From Mycobacterium sp. NS-7484 (GTDB lineage: Bacteria > Actinomycetota > Actinomycetes > Mycobacteriales > Mycobacteriaceae): a stretch of DNA of 64,000 nucleotides. The notes under the pieces were generated by a model that saw only the letters and a list, made by a program, of their open reading frames with translations, searched no databases and was not told where the DNA came from. Location of the stretch: contig NZ_MBEJ01000122.1 of the NCBI RefSeq assembly GCF_001953975.1, positions 48,955-112,954 of the forward strand, given 5' to 3'. Positions 25,554-34,405 of this stretch are shown here, piece by piece. The position numbers and the translations under genes are program-made. Position 1 is the stretch's first letter; every line of letters begins with the position of its first letter.

Positions 25554-25573
25554 TTTTCTCGGGCATTTTGTGA

Positions 25574-25615
25574 TGCGCCAGTAGCGATAATCCCCGCGAT
25601 ATCGCTACTGGCGCA
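25574..25615. terminator. Bidirectional terminator, 15-bp perfect stem
   Basis: Arms 25574-25588 (tgcgccagtagcgat) and 25601-25615 are exact complements with a 12-base loop, between convergent typA and the exported-protein gene. Confidence 0.85.
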
Positions 25616-25622
25616 CCAGTTC

Positions 25623-26942
25623 TCAGGCCGCGTCGCTCTTGGAGTCGGTCTTCTTGTCGGCGCCGTCGTTCGTGGCGGCGGCACCGGTTGAGTCGTCGGC
25701 GGTGGTGGCTTTGCCCGGGGCCGGGCTGTCATTGCCGCCCTTGAAGCCGAACTTCTCCTTGAGCTGATCGACGGTCGTTTGGAGATTGGTCTCGGGCTTG
25801 GTCGTTGTCGACGTGTCCGAGCCCGCGGACACCGCGGTTCGGGCCTGGTGCGTGCTGAAGTTGAGGCTCTCGCGAAGCTGACTCCGCGTCTTCACCAGCG
25901 GTATCGCCTTCTCGATCGCGGGCTTCTTGACCTCCACCTTCTCCGTCGTGACGTCCTGTTTCGTGATGTCTTCCGACGCCGGCGGTGCCGTTTCGACATC
26001 GAGGCTGACGAACGTCTTCTGCGCGGGAGGTTCGTTCACCTTGCTGGTGACCGAGAGGTTTGGCGGATTGTTCGGATTCGCACTCGGGTCCACCCCGAGC
26101 GCCTCGCGGACGACTTCACGGACAGAGTTCGTCGCCTTCCACAACACGTCGTCCCGGAAGTCCTGGATACCGTCGGCCCGGTTGGGCAACAGCGCCTTCA
26201 GCCCGATGGGGATGGCCTGTTGGGTCGGGCCGGTGCCCATGAACGAGTCGGCCACCCACAGTGGTGCGCTGATGAAACTGTCGAGCATGTTGTAGACCGC
26301 GAGGTTGGGCTCCATGCCGCCGGCGATGTCGACGATCGCCTTGAGCGGTCCGAACGGGGCCAGCGCGAGGCCTTCCACCAGTCGATACCCGGAGTCGAGG
26401 GCGCCCGCAGCGAAACCGGCGAGCGGGGTGATCACGTCAAGGGGAGCGTCGGTGTCCGCGACCCCGATGAGGTCGGCGATCGATGATCGGAAATTTTCGG
26501 TCGCAGCCCACAGCACGTCGTTGCGGAAGCTCTGGATATCGTCGGCCTGGTCGGGGAACAGCGCCGCCAGGCCCTTGCCGGTGAGTGACGTTTGGTTGAT
26601 GCCCAGGGCGGGATCGATGGCCCATAGCGGGGCGTCGATGACTTGACGGATCGAGTTGTAGAAGGCCTGTGGGTCGCCGTCGGCGATGGCGAGGGCAGCG
26701 GCGATGGCGGCCACTGGCAGCTGAGCGATGCCTTGGACGAGGCGCAGACCCGATTCGGTGAAACCCTCGAGCGCCGCGATCGGATCCGGTGTCGCCATGA
26801 GGTTGATGTCCGCAACATGCGCGGCTCGCAGCGCATCCGGGGCCTGCGCGCTGCCCGGTCCGACGGCCGGGCCTATGGTAATCGCGCCTGCCGCGAGTAA
26901 CGCTGTTGCTGCTGTCATCGAGTGCTTCACGCCGACGTGCAT
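25623..26942 (-). CDS. Large exported protein with internal duplication
   Basis: The 439-residue protein starts with a signal-like segment (MTAATALLAAGAITIGPAVG, residues 9-28). Two related units of about 112 residues follow. Unit 1 has APLW at 104-107 and FRNDVLWAAT at 139-148; unit 2 has APLW at 216-219 and FRDDVLWKAT at 252-261. From residue 285 the chain becomes low-complexity and charged, ending KKTDSKSDAA. No cysteines are seen in the mature part. It is the first of four minus-strand exported proteins in this stretch. I know no function; a surface or outer-envelope role is inferred from the signal and composition. Coding is supported by length, third-position GC and the duplication. Confidence 0.75.
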   Translation of the reverse strand: MHVGVKHSMTAATALLAAGAITIGPAVGPGSAQAPDALRAAHVADINLMATPDPIAALEGFTESGLRLVQGIAQLPVAAIAAALAIADGDPQAFYNSIRQVIDAPLWAIDPALGINQTSLTGKGLAALFPDQADDIQSFRNDVLWAATENFRSSIADLIGVADTDAPLDVITPLAGFAAGALDSGYRLVEGLALAPFGPLKAIVDIAGGMEPNLAVYNMLDSFISAPLWVADSFMGTGPTQQAIPIGLKALLPNRADGIQDFRDDVLWKATNSVREVVREALGVDPSANPNNPPNLSVTSKVNEPPAQKTFVSLDVETAPPASEDITKQDVTTEKVEVKKPAIEKAIPLVKTRSQLRESLNFSTHQARTAVSAGSDTSTTTKPETNLQTTVDQLKEKFGFKGGNDSPAPGKATTADDSTGAAATNDGADKKTDSKSDAA

Positions 26943-27542
26943 AGTGCGTCCCCCTGGTGGTTTGGTTGCTCGGATTGCTCTGGTCCGAAGCTGACGGAGC
27001 TGACGATAGTGTCAACCTGAGAATTTCTCAGGAAAATTAAAGATTTTGCATACAGAAGCACCGTCCGGTTGTTCAGGTCGTCTGGCAAGTTGCGTCATGC
27101 AACGGAAAGGCGTGGACCCCGGTGTCATCGGTTTAGCTGGAGAACAAGGGGTACGCGGAAACTTCGTGTGGGGCGTGATTCGCCGGTCAGCACGGCTCGG
27201 CAATGCCCCGTTAAATCTGCTGGAAATATCTGCATCGATGAGGAGGGTGCGCCGGCATCGCCGCCACCTGAAGCGGGTTGATCGCTCTTTGCGGATGTTT
27301 GCGGTGTCGAGCCATAGGCCCGCTCGGGGCGCCCTGTGCTGATGCACAGCAACCTCGGGGAAGGTTTCGCACCGGTCCAGTCCCGGGCGGTCAAAGTGAA
27401 TCCATGGTGATGTGTCGGGCGATTTTGCGCAGCGCGTTCACACGCGCGATGCATGCTGGCCACCATTTTGCGGATCGAGAGATCGGGACGGACTGTCGGT
27501 GCGCGGCACGGGTGGCTTGAGCCGGTCGATACCCTGATTGGC
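26943..27542. other. 600-bp gap before lpqW, no gene recognised
   Basis: The interval lies between the divergent starts of the exported-protein gene and lpqW. It holds an AT-richer patch near 27020-27060 (aaaattaaagattttgcata) likely to include promoters, and a small gttgc/gcaac hairpin near 27091-27105. Short open frames on both strands lack ribosome sites and recognisable protein features. Confidence 0.5.
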
Positions 27543-29411
27543 GTGCCGACCCCCCGCCGCCGCGCCCATCTGACGATCGGGGCGCTCGTATCGGTGCCGG
27601 CGCTCCTGTTCAGCGGTTGCACGGTGAGCCCGCCACCGGCCCCGCAGAGCACCGAGACCAGTGAGGTCACGCCGCCGCCGCCGATGAAGGCGACGCAGAT
27701 CATCATGGCCATCGATTCGATCGGGCCGGGGTTCAACCCGCACCTGCTGTCCGATCAGTCCCCGGTGAACGCCGCGGTGGCCTCGATGGTGCTGCCAAGT
27801 TCCTTCCGCCCGGTGCCCGACCCGAAGTCCCCGACCGGTTCGCGCTGGGAACTCGATCCCACCCTGCTCGAATCGGCTGAAGTGACGAGCGAGAATCCGT
27901 TCACCGTCACCTACAAGATCCGTCCCGAGGCGCAGTGGACCGACAACGCGCCGATCGCTGCCGACGATTACTGGTATCTGTGGCGTCAAATGGTCAGCCA
28001 GCCAGGCGTTGTCGATCCGGCCGGGTACGACCTGATCACCGGCGTGCAATCGGTCGAGGGCGGCAAACAGGCCGTGGTGACCTTCTCTCAGCCCTATCCG
28101 GCCTGGCGCGAGCTGTTCAATGACATCCTGCCGGCCCACATCGTCAAGGACATTCCCGGTGGCTTCGGTGCCGGGCTGGCCCGGGCGCTGCCCGTCACCG
28201 GCGGACAGTTCCGGGTGGAAAGTATCGACCCACAGCGCGACGAGATCCTGCTCGCCCGCAACGACCGGTACTGGAGTGTGCCGGCCAAGCCGGATCTGGT
28301 GTTGTTCCGCCGGGGCGGCGCACCGGCCGCACTGGCCGACTCGATCCGCAACGGCGATACCCAGGTGGCCCAAGTCCACGGTGGCGCAGCTACTTTCGCG
28401 CAGCTGAGTGCCATCCCCGATGTCCGTACCGCGCGGATCGTCACCCCGCGGGTGATGCAGCTGACGTTGCGCGGCCAGCAGCCCGCCTTGGCGGAAGTCC
28501 AGGTGCGGAAGGCCATCCTGGGTCTGATCGACGTCGACCTGCTGGCCTCGGTGGGTGCGGGGGACGACAACACCGTGACCTTGGCGCAGGCCCAGGTGCG
28601 CTCCCCGTCGGATCCGGGCTACGTGCCGACGGCGCCTCCGGCGATGTCGCGGGAGGCCGCACTGGATCTGTTGCGCGCCTCGGGTTACCAGGTGGAGCCG
28701 GCTGAGCCGCCGGCGCCTGGCGCGCCGGCCGAACCGGCCAACGAGAGGCAGCGCATCACCAAGGACGGTGCGGTCTTGTCTTTGGTCCTGGGGGTGGCAT
28801 CCAATGATCCGACCTCGATAGCGGTGGCCAACACCGCCGCCGACCAACTGCGCAACGTCGGTATCGACGCCTCGGTGCTGGCCCTCGATCCCGTTGCGCT
28901 GTATGGCGAGGCGCTGACCAACAACCGGGTGGACGCCGTCGTCGGCTGGCGTCAGGCCGGAGGGGATCTGGCGACCAGCCTTGCGTCGCGCTACGGCTGC
29001 CGGGCCCTGGAGGCGACAGCGGTCTCGACCGCGGTGCCCGGGGTGCCACCGTCGCCGACTTCCAAGCCGACCACCAGTGCTGCGCCCGCCACACCGACTA
29101 CCACCCCGACGCCGACCCAACCGGCGCCGGCCCCTGATTCCGATGCCCTGGTGCAGGCGCCGAGCAACATCACCGGCATCTGCGATCGCAGCATGCAGCC
29201 GAAAATCGATGCCGCACTGGAGGGTTCGGAGAACATCGCCGAGGTCATCCAGGCTGTCGAGCCACGGCTGTGGAACATGTCGACGGTATTGCCGATCCTG
29301 CAGGACACCACGATCGTCGCGGCCGGCCCCAGCGTGCAGAACGTGAGCCTGACCGGCGCTGTACCCGTCGGCATCGTCGGTGATGCCGGCGACTGGACCA
29401 AGACCAGATGA
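27543..29411 (+). CDS. lpqW: Lipoprotein LpqW, solute-binding-protein fold
   Basis: The 622-residue lipoprotein starts at GTG 27543 (MPTPRRRAHLTIGALVSVPA) with a lipobox LLFSGC at residues 21-26, then a family-5 peptide-binding-protein fold (ENPFTVTYKIRPEAQWTDN, WRQMVSQPGVVDPAGYDLIT). A Pro/Thr linker (about residues 505-540) interrupts the C-terminal lobe. LpqW is not a typical transporter subunit: in M. smegmatis it affects the branch point between polar PIMs and LAM, and lpqW mutants are suppressed by mutations in pimE, which lies 16 kb upstream here. Gene order between typA and mshB matches Rv1166. An in-frame ATG at 27453 would put the signal peptide internally and is rejected. Confidence 0.92.
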   Translation: MPTPRRRAHLTIGALVSVPALLFSGCTVSPPPAPQSTETSEVTPPPPMKATQIIMAIDSIGPGFNPHLLSDQSPVNAAVASMVLPSSFRPVPDPKSPTGSRWELDPTLLESAEVTSENPFTVTYKIRPEAQWTDNAPIAADDYWYLWRQMVSQPGVVDPAGYDLITGVQSVEGGKQAVVTFSQPYPAWRELFNDILPAHIVKDIPGGFGAGLARALPVTGGQFRVESIDPQRDEILLARNDRYWSVPAKPDLVLFRRGGAPAALADSIRNGDTQVAQVHGGAATFAQLSAIPDVRTARIVTPRVMQLTLRGQQPALAEVQVRKAILGLIDVDLLASVGAGDDNTVTLAQAQVRSPSDPGYVPTAPPAMSREAALDLLRASGYQVEPAEPPAPGAPAEPANERQRITKDGAVLSLVLGVASNDPTSIAVANTAADQLRNVGIDASVLALDPVALYGEALTNNRVDAVVGWRQAGGDLATSLASRYGCRALEATAVSTAVPGVPPSPTSKPTTSAAPATPTTTPTPTQPAPAPDSDALVQAPSNITGICDRSMQPKIDAALEGSENIAEVIQAVEPRLWNMSTVLPILQDTTIVAAGPSVQNVSLTGAVPVGIVGDAGDWTKTR

Positions 29412-29415
29412 CAGC

Positions 29416-29455
29416 TCAGCGGGCCCCGCGGAATCGATCCGTCGAGGCCCGCTGA
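29416..29455. terminator. Bidirectional terminator after lpqW
   Basis: Arms 29416-29425 (tcagcgggcc) and 29446-29455 (ggcccgctga) pair perfectly, starting five bases after the lpqW stop and facing the convergent exported-protein gene. Confidence 0.75.
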
Positions 29456-29467
29456 ACCGGTCGTGAA

Positions 29468-30727
29468 TCAGGCCGCGTCGCCGGAGCGGGAGCTGGAGGT
29501 CTTGGCCGACGACCGTGACTTCGTCGTCCGGCTCTTGTCCGCCTTGCCCGCCTTGTCCGTCTTACCGGACTTGCCGGTCAACCCTTCGGCAGCGTTCTTC
29601 AACCCTTTGGTCATCCCCTTGACGGTGCCCTGAATGCCTTCGCGTACTCCGGTGACCATCTTCACGCGCTTGTTCATCATGGTTGCGGTTTTGCCCGGTT
29701 CAGTTTCGAGGCTCTGCTTCGCCTCTCCCGTCTCGTCGGCCGTCGGGGTCGCGGGCGCCTCGGAGTCCTCGGAGGCCCCGGACGCCTTGCTGACCGCCTC
29801 GCTGTCGGCTGCGGATTGCGATAGGGCGCCGCCGGTTTCGGCGGCCGGGATGGTCTTTGCGACTGCCGGGGCGACGTCGAGGGTGACCAGTTTGGCTGTC
29901 GACCGCACGGTCGCGTCGGCGGCGGGGGGAGTGATCGCGGCGGCGATCATGTCGCGGGCTTGCCGCAGGGTCGACAACAGACCGAGACCCGGACCGAGCA
30001 CACCGCCGCCGAACGCGTCGCCGTTGAGCAGCGCGTCGGTGATGACGGCGGGGCCGCTGAGCAGCGCGTTGACGGCACCGATCGGATCGGCCGTCCGGAT
30101 CGAGTCGAGGATGTCCTGCCCGACATTGCCCGCGGCGGTGACCGTCACGTAGCCGACGTTGATCGCCCCCAGCACCGGATAGAGGATGGCAAGTTGGGTG
30201 TCCACCACATTGAGCAAGTTCTGTATCGGCTGCCTGATGGCCGCGGTGATCGGCTCCAGTAGCGGTAGCGCCGCGTTCAACACGGGACTGAGAAGTGCAC
30301 TCCAGGCATTCGCCACCGCGCCGTTGATGTTGCCGGCCAACAAATCTGACACGGCAAGCTGCAATTGGGCCGGGATCCCGACCGGATTGGCCGGGTCGAG
30401 GATGGCCGCAAGTCCCTCGCCGGCTCCCTGAAGTCCTTCGAAGAGCGAACTGGCGGTGGCGAGTTGGTTCGAGATGACCTGCAACAGTACCGGTGCCGGG
30501 TCGGTGATCTCGGTGTCGATGAGGGTAGACACGTTGGCGATGGTGTTCGAGAACAGTTGCGCGTAGGCCTCGATGGGGTCGGCCGCTGCCGACAGGTTCA
30601 CCTGAGCCGAGGTGATGGCCGGAACGGAGATGTCCGGCATCGGTGGCGCCACCGGACTCATGGCAATGGCGCCGGCCCCGACCAGCGCGACACCGGCGGC
30701 GAGATAGGGATGGGCTGCGGCTTGCAT
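29468..30727 (-). CDS. Large exported protein, YLAAGVALVGA family
   Basis: The 419-residue protein begins MQAAAHPYLAAGVALVGAGA, a signal-like helix, then IAMSPVAPPMPDISVPAI. A mostly alpha-helical hydrophobic region (50-260) follows, containing DPAPVLLQVISNQLA. From residue 280 it becomes disordered, with LVTLDVAPAV and a Lys/Ser/Thr-rich tail ending KTSSSRSGDAA. It is a clear paralogue of the next gene (31113-32450), sharing the N-terminus, the DPAP..L..I.NQL motif, TLDVAPA and the basic tail. GGAGG precedes the ATG by eight bases; an ATG eight codons upstream overlaps that site. Function unknown; a mycobacterial envelope protein is the best guess. Confidence 0.78.
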   Translation of the reverse strand: MQAAAHPYLAAGVALVGAGAIAMSPVAPPMPDISVPAITSAQVNLSAAADPIEAYAQLFSNTIANVSTLIDTEITDPAPVLLQVISNQLATASSLFEGLQGAGEGLAAILDPANPVGIPAQLQLAVSDLLAGNINGAVANAWSALLSPVLNAALPLLEPITAAIRQPIQNLLNVVDTQLAILYPVLGAINVGYVTVTAAGNVGQDILDSIRTADPIGAVNALLSGPAVITDALLNGDAFGGGVLGPGLGLLSTLRQARDMIAAAITPPAADATVRSTAKLVTLDVAPAVAKTIPAAETGGALSQSAADSEAVSKASGASEDSEAPATPTADETGEAKQSLETEPGKTATMMNKRVKMVTGVREGIQGTVKGMTKGLKNAAEGLTGKSGKTDKAGKADKSRTTKSRSSAKTSSSRSGDAA

Positions 30728-31065
30728 GGCTTCTCCTCCAGATAGATGCAATCCCCGACGGGCGAGAAGCTACCTGAGAGTAAGTTTACAAATTCATAGA
30801 TTTTGAAAACCGAAATCTGGCGATCGCCGACCGGCTAATCGAGTCGTACGCAACGTGAAATAGCTAGGCGCGCAAGGAATTTAGGGGTGCATCGGGGATG
30901 GCGGTGGCAAACCAGCGCTGATCCTGCCGTCATCCATGACTGCGACTTCGCCAGGTGATTGTCTGAGCAAGCAAATGTCGTGAGTTGCCATTTTGCCTCG
31001 ATGGGAGCCGGCAGCGTTCCGATGCCGCCCAAACCTGAGTCGCGGCTGAGATCTTCCGAAGAAGC
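30728..31065. other. 338-bp gap, no gene recognised
   Basis: It contains the promoter side of the preceding minus-strand gene, with an AT-rich patch at 30779-30815 (gtttacaaattcatagattt). A short minus-strand open frame at 30835-31032 lacks a signal, motif or ribosome site and is not called. Confidence 0.5.
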
Positions 31066-31097
31066 GCAGGCCCCTCCGCGCTTGCGGAGGGGCCTGC
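31066..31097 (-). terminator. Strong hairpin, 14-bp stem and 4-base loop
   Basis: Arms 31066-31079 (gcaggcccctccgc) and 31084-31097 are exact complements around gctt. It lies 15 bases past the stop of the minus-strand exported-protein gene. Confidence 0.85.
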
Positions 31098-31112
31098 GGG
31101 TGGCGCGTGTGG

Positions 31113-32450
31113 TTACTTGTCGTCGGAGCCCTTGGCGGAGGCGCTCGACGAAGCCTTCTTCTCCGTGGCCTTCTTGGTGATCTTGTCCTTCTTCAGTCCA
31201 CTGGTCAACTTCTTGACCGCCGACTTCACCTGGTCCCCAACGGCCTTGGCGGAGGTCGCCTTCGTCTGTGCCTTGACGGCCTTAGGCGATGCCTTAGTCG
31301 ACAGCTTGGTGACGCCCGTCGTGGCATCGTCGGCGGTGTCGCCCTCGGCGGCGGCGTCGGTGTCAGAAGTGGCGTCGGCCTTAGCGATCGGGGCAGACTC
31401 CGCCTTCTCGGCCTGGGCGGCGGCCGGCTTCGATTCGGTGGTGATCGCTGCGGCGGGTGCGTCAGCGACGCGGGCCGTCAGAGCCTTGGCCGGTGCCACA
31501 TCAAGCGTCACTGCGGTGGGGGCGGCGACCAGGGTCGTGTTCACCGCAGCCGCCTCGGGCGTAGCCGTCAGGCCCGGAAGATTGCGGAAGAGGTTGCCGC
31601 GGTCCGCGCCGGGTGTCTTGATCGAGTCGGCGATGTTGGACAGTGTCTTGATCATCGTGGCGACCGCGCCGCCGGGTAGCCATCCTTCTGCGGCCGTGAG
31701 GAAGCCGGCGGAGTGAGAGCCTGCGACGTCGTATCCGTTGAGGAAGGCGCCAGTGACTGTGGCTGGCGTATTGAGCAGCGCCGTGGCGAACTCTGCCAAG
31801 TCGGCGGACTTCGCCGCGCTGACGATGCTGTCGATGCTGTGGCCGGTGGCGGCGGCGGTGGCCATCAACGGAGTCAGGAGTCCGTTGGCCAGCAGCGCAG
31901 GCACATTGTCGTTCACCTTGGCGACGAACTGGCCCAGGTTGACGAAGGGCTGGGCGATCGCCGGCCACGCCTGGCCGATTCCTGTTTGGAGCGGCAGGGC
32001 CAGCAGCACGAGGCTCGATACCACGCCGCCCAGGCCGTTCTCGAAATCGCCGGCAGCGATCAGATCGAGGGAGTCCTTGAACGCGTTGGTAAAGCTGGCC
32101 CACCCCTCAGTTCCCAAGGCTTCTTTGAGTCCGTTGATCGTTGTTTGCGCCGCCCCGTTCAGCACATTCACGGTGTGCAGCTGGTTGGCGATGATCTGCG
32201 TGAGAATCGGGGCCGGGTCGGCGGCTATCTGCTGGCCCAGGCCGTCGATGTTCTCGAAGGCTGCTCCGATGACCTCGGCCCACAATTCGAGGGGATTGGC
32301 CTGGGCGGACAGCGCTACCGAGGCCGATGACACCTGAATCGCCGGAAGGTGGACGTCTGGCGCAGGCGGCGCCATGGGGCTGACTGCGATGGCGCTGGCA
32401 CCGACGAGTGCCACCCCCGCGGCCAAGTACGACCGAGCAGCGAGTTGCAT
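31113..32450 (-). CDS. Large exported protein, YLAAGVALVGA family
   Basis: The 445-residue protein begins MQLAARSYLAAGVALVGASA followed by IAVSPMAPPAPDVHLPAI, nearly the same as its upstream-lying paralogue at 29468-30727. The central region (50-290) is helical and hydrophobic with DPAPILTQIIANQLHTVNVL. TAVTLDVAPAKALT marks the start of a long Ala/Lys/Thr/Asp-rich tail (about residues 320-445) ending SSSASAKGSDDK. AAGGAG precedes the ATG by five to six bases. It faces mshB across a 550-bp gap. In M. tuberculosis the lpqW-mshB interval instead carries a TetR gene, PPE17 and PE11. No function is known. Confidence 0.78.
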   Translation of the reverse strand: MQLAARSYLAAGVALVGASAIAVSPMAPPAPDVHLPAIQVSSASVALSAQANPLELWAEVIGAAFENIDGLGQQIAADPAPILTQIIANQLHTVNVLNGAAQTTINGLKEALGTEGWASFTNAFKDSLDLIAAGDFENGLGGVVSSLVLLALPLQTGIGQAWPAIAQPFVNLGQFVAKVNDNVPALLANGLLTPLMATAAATGHSIDSIVSAAKSADLAEFATALLNTPATVTGAFLNGYDVAGSHSAGFLTAAEGWLPGGAVATMIKTLSNIADSIKTPGADRGNLFRNLPGLTATPEAAAVNTTLVAAPTAVTLDVAPAKALTARVADAPAAAITTESKPAAAQAEKAESAPIAKADATSDTDAAAEGDTADDATTGVTKLSTKASPKAVKAQTKATSAKAVGDQVKSAVKKLTSGLKKDKITKKATEKKASSSASAKGSDDK

Positions 32451-33001
32451 TGAATCTCCTTACGGGAGCGTAACTAGGGCGGCGCAGAAGTTACCCGAAA
32501 GTAAGTTCAGTTGTCTGCAAAGACTTGAAACTTTTTCCTTGCTTACCAGAACGGTCGTACTGCTCGGCAAACGTCGCGAAACCACCGGCTGTACCGCAGG
32601 TAGCCGGGATTTTACATCGACATACCACATTGTTGCGATACCGCAAGTATCGATATGTGGGCGCCCTGGATGGGCTGTGTAGCAAATACATGACTGAAGC
32701 TGACAACAATTTGCCAGCGAACGGCCCGCGAATAGGTGCGATCAGGTTACCCAGCGGTAATGGGAGCGTCTCGCCGGCTCGACAGTTAGCGCGAGCACAT
32801 TAGACATAAGGGTGTGACGTGTAAAACAACGGACCTGGCGATGCGACGCAGAGCACTTGCGATGCCGGGGCGAGTCGCCTCCGCCAGCGCTTGCATCAGC
32901 AACTAACTGGCAGCGTCGGTCAGGTACAAAAAATACGGATTTCGTTGTGGCTTCCGCCCGGTCCCGCGGCGGCCGCCGATACGCGACTATCGTTCTTCAC
33001 G
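32451..33001. other. 550-bp gap before mshB with nested inverted repeat
   Basis: No gene is recognised. The interval is AT-richer than its surroundings and must hold promoters for the divergent exported-protein gene and mshB. At 32625-32660 there is a nested inverted repeat: outer ccacat (32625-32630) pairs with atgtgg (32655-32660), inner cgatac (32636-32641) with gtatcg (32647-32652). Confidence 0.5.
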
Positions 33002-33898
33002 ATGCCCAACGAAGCGCCACGCCTGCTTTTTGTCCACGCTCACCCGGATGACGAAACCCTCACCACCGGCGGCACAATCGCGCATTACGCCGCCCTGGGC
33101 GCCGATGTGCAGGTGGTGACCTGCACCCTCGGGGAAGAGGGTGAGGTGATCGGCGACCAGTACGCGCAATTGGCCGTCGACCACGCCGACCAACTCGGCG
33201 GGTACCGGATCAGCGAGCTCACCAAGGCGCTGGGCGCACTCGGCCTCGAAGCGCCACGATTCCTCGGCGGCCCGGGCCACTGGCGTGACTCCGGTATGGA
33301 AGGTACGCCGGGGCGCAAACACCGTCGTTTCATCGATGCCGACATGGACGAGGCCGTCGGTGAACTCGTGACGATCATCGAAGAGCTGCGTCCGCACGTC
33401 GTCGTCACCTACGACCCCGACGGCGGTTACGGACACCCCGACCACAAACAAGCCCATCGCGTCACCACGGCGGCGGTCGCGGCGGCTGCCGAAAGCGGCT
33501 GGTCCGTTCCGAAGTTCTACTGGACGGTCATGGCCAGCACGGCCATGCGGGCCGGACTCACAGGTCTGCACGATGTGCCCGAGGACTGGATTCGGATCGA
33601 CGTCGGCGATGTTCCGTTCGGTTACCCGGACGACCGGATCGACGCCGTCGTTGACGTCACCGCGCAGCTGCCGGCCAAGGTGGCCGCGATGCGCGCGCAC
33701 GCCACGCAGGTCACCGTCGCCACTACGGGTGAGGCTTTCGCTCTGTCCAACAAACTCGCCCTGCCGATCCTCGGTGAGGAGCACTACGTGCTTGTTTCGG
33801 GCGAGGCGGGGGAGCGGAACGGTCAGGGCTGGGAAACCGACCTGCTGGCCGGACTGAACCTGGAATGGACGAAACCGGACGCGGTAAGCTCCTCCTGA
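33002..33898 (+). CDS. mshB: Mycothiol biosynthesis deacetylase MshB
   Basis: The 298-residue zinc hydrolase removes acetyl from GlcNAc-inositol, the second step of mycothiol synthesis. The metal and catalytic residues are visible: H14-P-D16-D17-E in VHAHPDDETL (zinc ligands H14 and D17, general base D16) and H148 in GGYGHPDHKQ, each one residue later than in the M. tuberculosis enzyme. The start is the ATG at 33002; longer in-frame extension to 32891 lacks family similarity. Mycothiol is the major low-molecular-weight thiol of actinobacteria, so this gene marks the group. It leads a short plus-strand run with the 35-residue ORF and the Rv1171-like gene. Confidence 0.95.
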   Translation: MPNEAPRLLFVHAHPDDETLTTGGTIAHYAALGADVQVVTCTLGEEGEVIGDQYAQLAVDHADQLGGYRISELTKALGALGLEAPRFLGGPGHWRDSGMEGTPGRKHRRFIDADMDEAVGELVTIIEELRPHVVVTYDPDGGYGHPDHKQAHRVTTAAVAAAAESGWSVPKFYWTVMASTAMRAGLTGLHDVPEDWIRIDVGDVPFGYPDDRIDAVVDVTAQLPAKVAAMRAHATQVTVATTGEAFALSNKLALPILGEEHYVLVSGEAGERNGQGWETDLLAGLNLEWTKPDAVSSS

Positions 33899-33922
33899 AT
33901 CAGAGGCGTCGAAGGGACATTC

Positions 33923-34030
33923 ATGGACCCCGATCTGGATCCGAACCTGCAGCACTGGCAGGACCGTGCGGACAACTTCCAGTGGGTGGTGGGTTCGCTG
34001 GTTGGTCTGCTCGACAGCATTCCGACCTGA
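33923..34030 (+). CDS. 35-residue ORF between mshB and the Rv1171-like gene
   Basis: The short frame MDPDLDPNLQHWQDRADNFQ WVVGSLVGLLDSIPT has an acidic head and an amphipathic tail. GAAGGGA precedes the ATG by about five bases, and its TGA overlaps the next gene's proposed start (CTGA). Both facts suggest it is translated and couples mshB to the next gene. No known domain; it may be a leader peptide or a tiny membrane-associated protein. Confidence 0.55.
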   Translation: MDPDLDPNLQHWQDRADNFQWVVGSLVGLLDSIPT

Positions 34031-34404
34031 CTCCGCCCTCAGACCTCGTGCTGGGTCGCATCGTCCTGGCACTGCTCGCGGTTGACGGCGTCATTTCCGC
34101 CGTCGTAGGTGCATTACTGCTGCCGTCATACGTCGGCTCGATCCCGTTTCCGGTTAGTGCACTGGCCTCCGGTGCACTCAACGCCGCGCTGGTGTGGGCG
34201 GCCATGCACTGGACCGATTCCATGCGAATCGCGGCACTGCCGCTGTGGACCTGGCTGGCCACCGTCGTTTTGATGACATTCGGCGGCCCCGGGGAAGACC
34301 TGATCTTCGCCGGTCGCGGGCTGATGGCCTACAGCTCACTGATATTCATCGTGGTCGGTGCCTTGCCGGCGGTGGCGATGCTGCGCCGGCGTCACCGCCG
34401 CTGA
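34027..34404 (+). CDS. Four-helix membrane protein (Rv1171-like)
   Basis: About 125 residues form four membrane helices: VLGRIVLALLAVDGVISAVV, IPFPVSALASGALNAALVWA, LPLWTWLATVVLMTFGGPG and LIFIVVGALPAVAML, ending in basic RRRHRR. Gene order mshB, this gene, then fbiC matches Rv1170-Rv1171-Rv1173. No ATG opens the frame; I propose a CTG at 34027 overlapping the preceding stop, with a GTG at 34048 as the alternative (118 residues). Neither has a good ribosome site, so translational coupling is likely. The 3' end lies one base from the convergent exported-protein gene. Function unknown. Confidence 0.7.
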   Translation: MTPPSDLVLGRIVLALLAVDGVISAVVGALLLPSYVGSIPFPVSALASGALNAALVWAAMHWTDSMRIAALPLWTWLATVVLMTFGGPGEDLIFAGRGLMAYSSLIFIVVGALPAVAMLRRRHRR

Positions 34405-34405
34405 C

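Noticed and set aside
27046..27342. 98-codon plus-strand frame in the gap before lpqW
   Set aside because: No ribosome site, domain or signal, and composition is Arg-rich, as in non-coding high-GC sequence.
30835..31032. 65-codon minus-strand frame between two exported-protein genes
   Set aside because: No motif or ribosome site; base composition unlike neighbouring genes.
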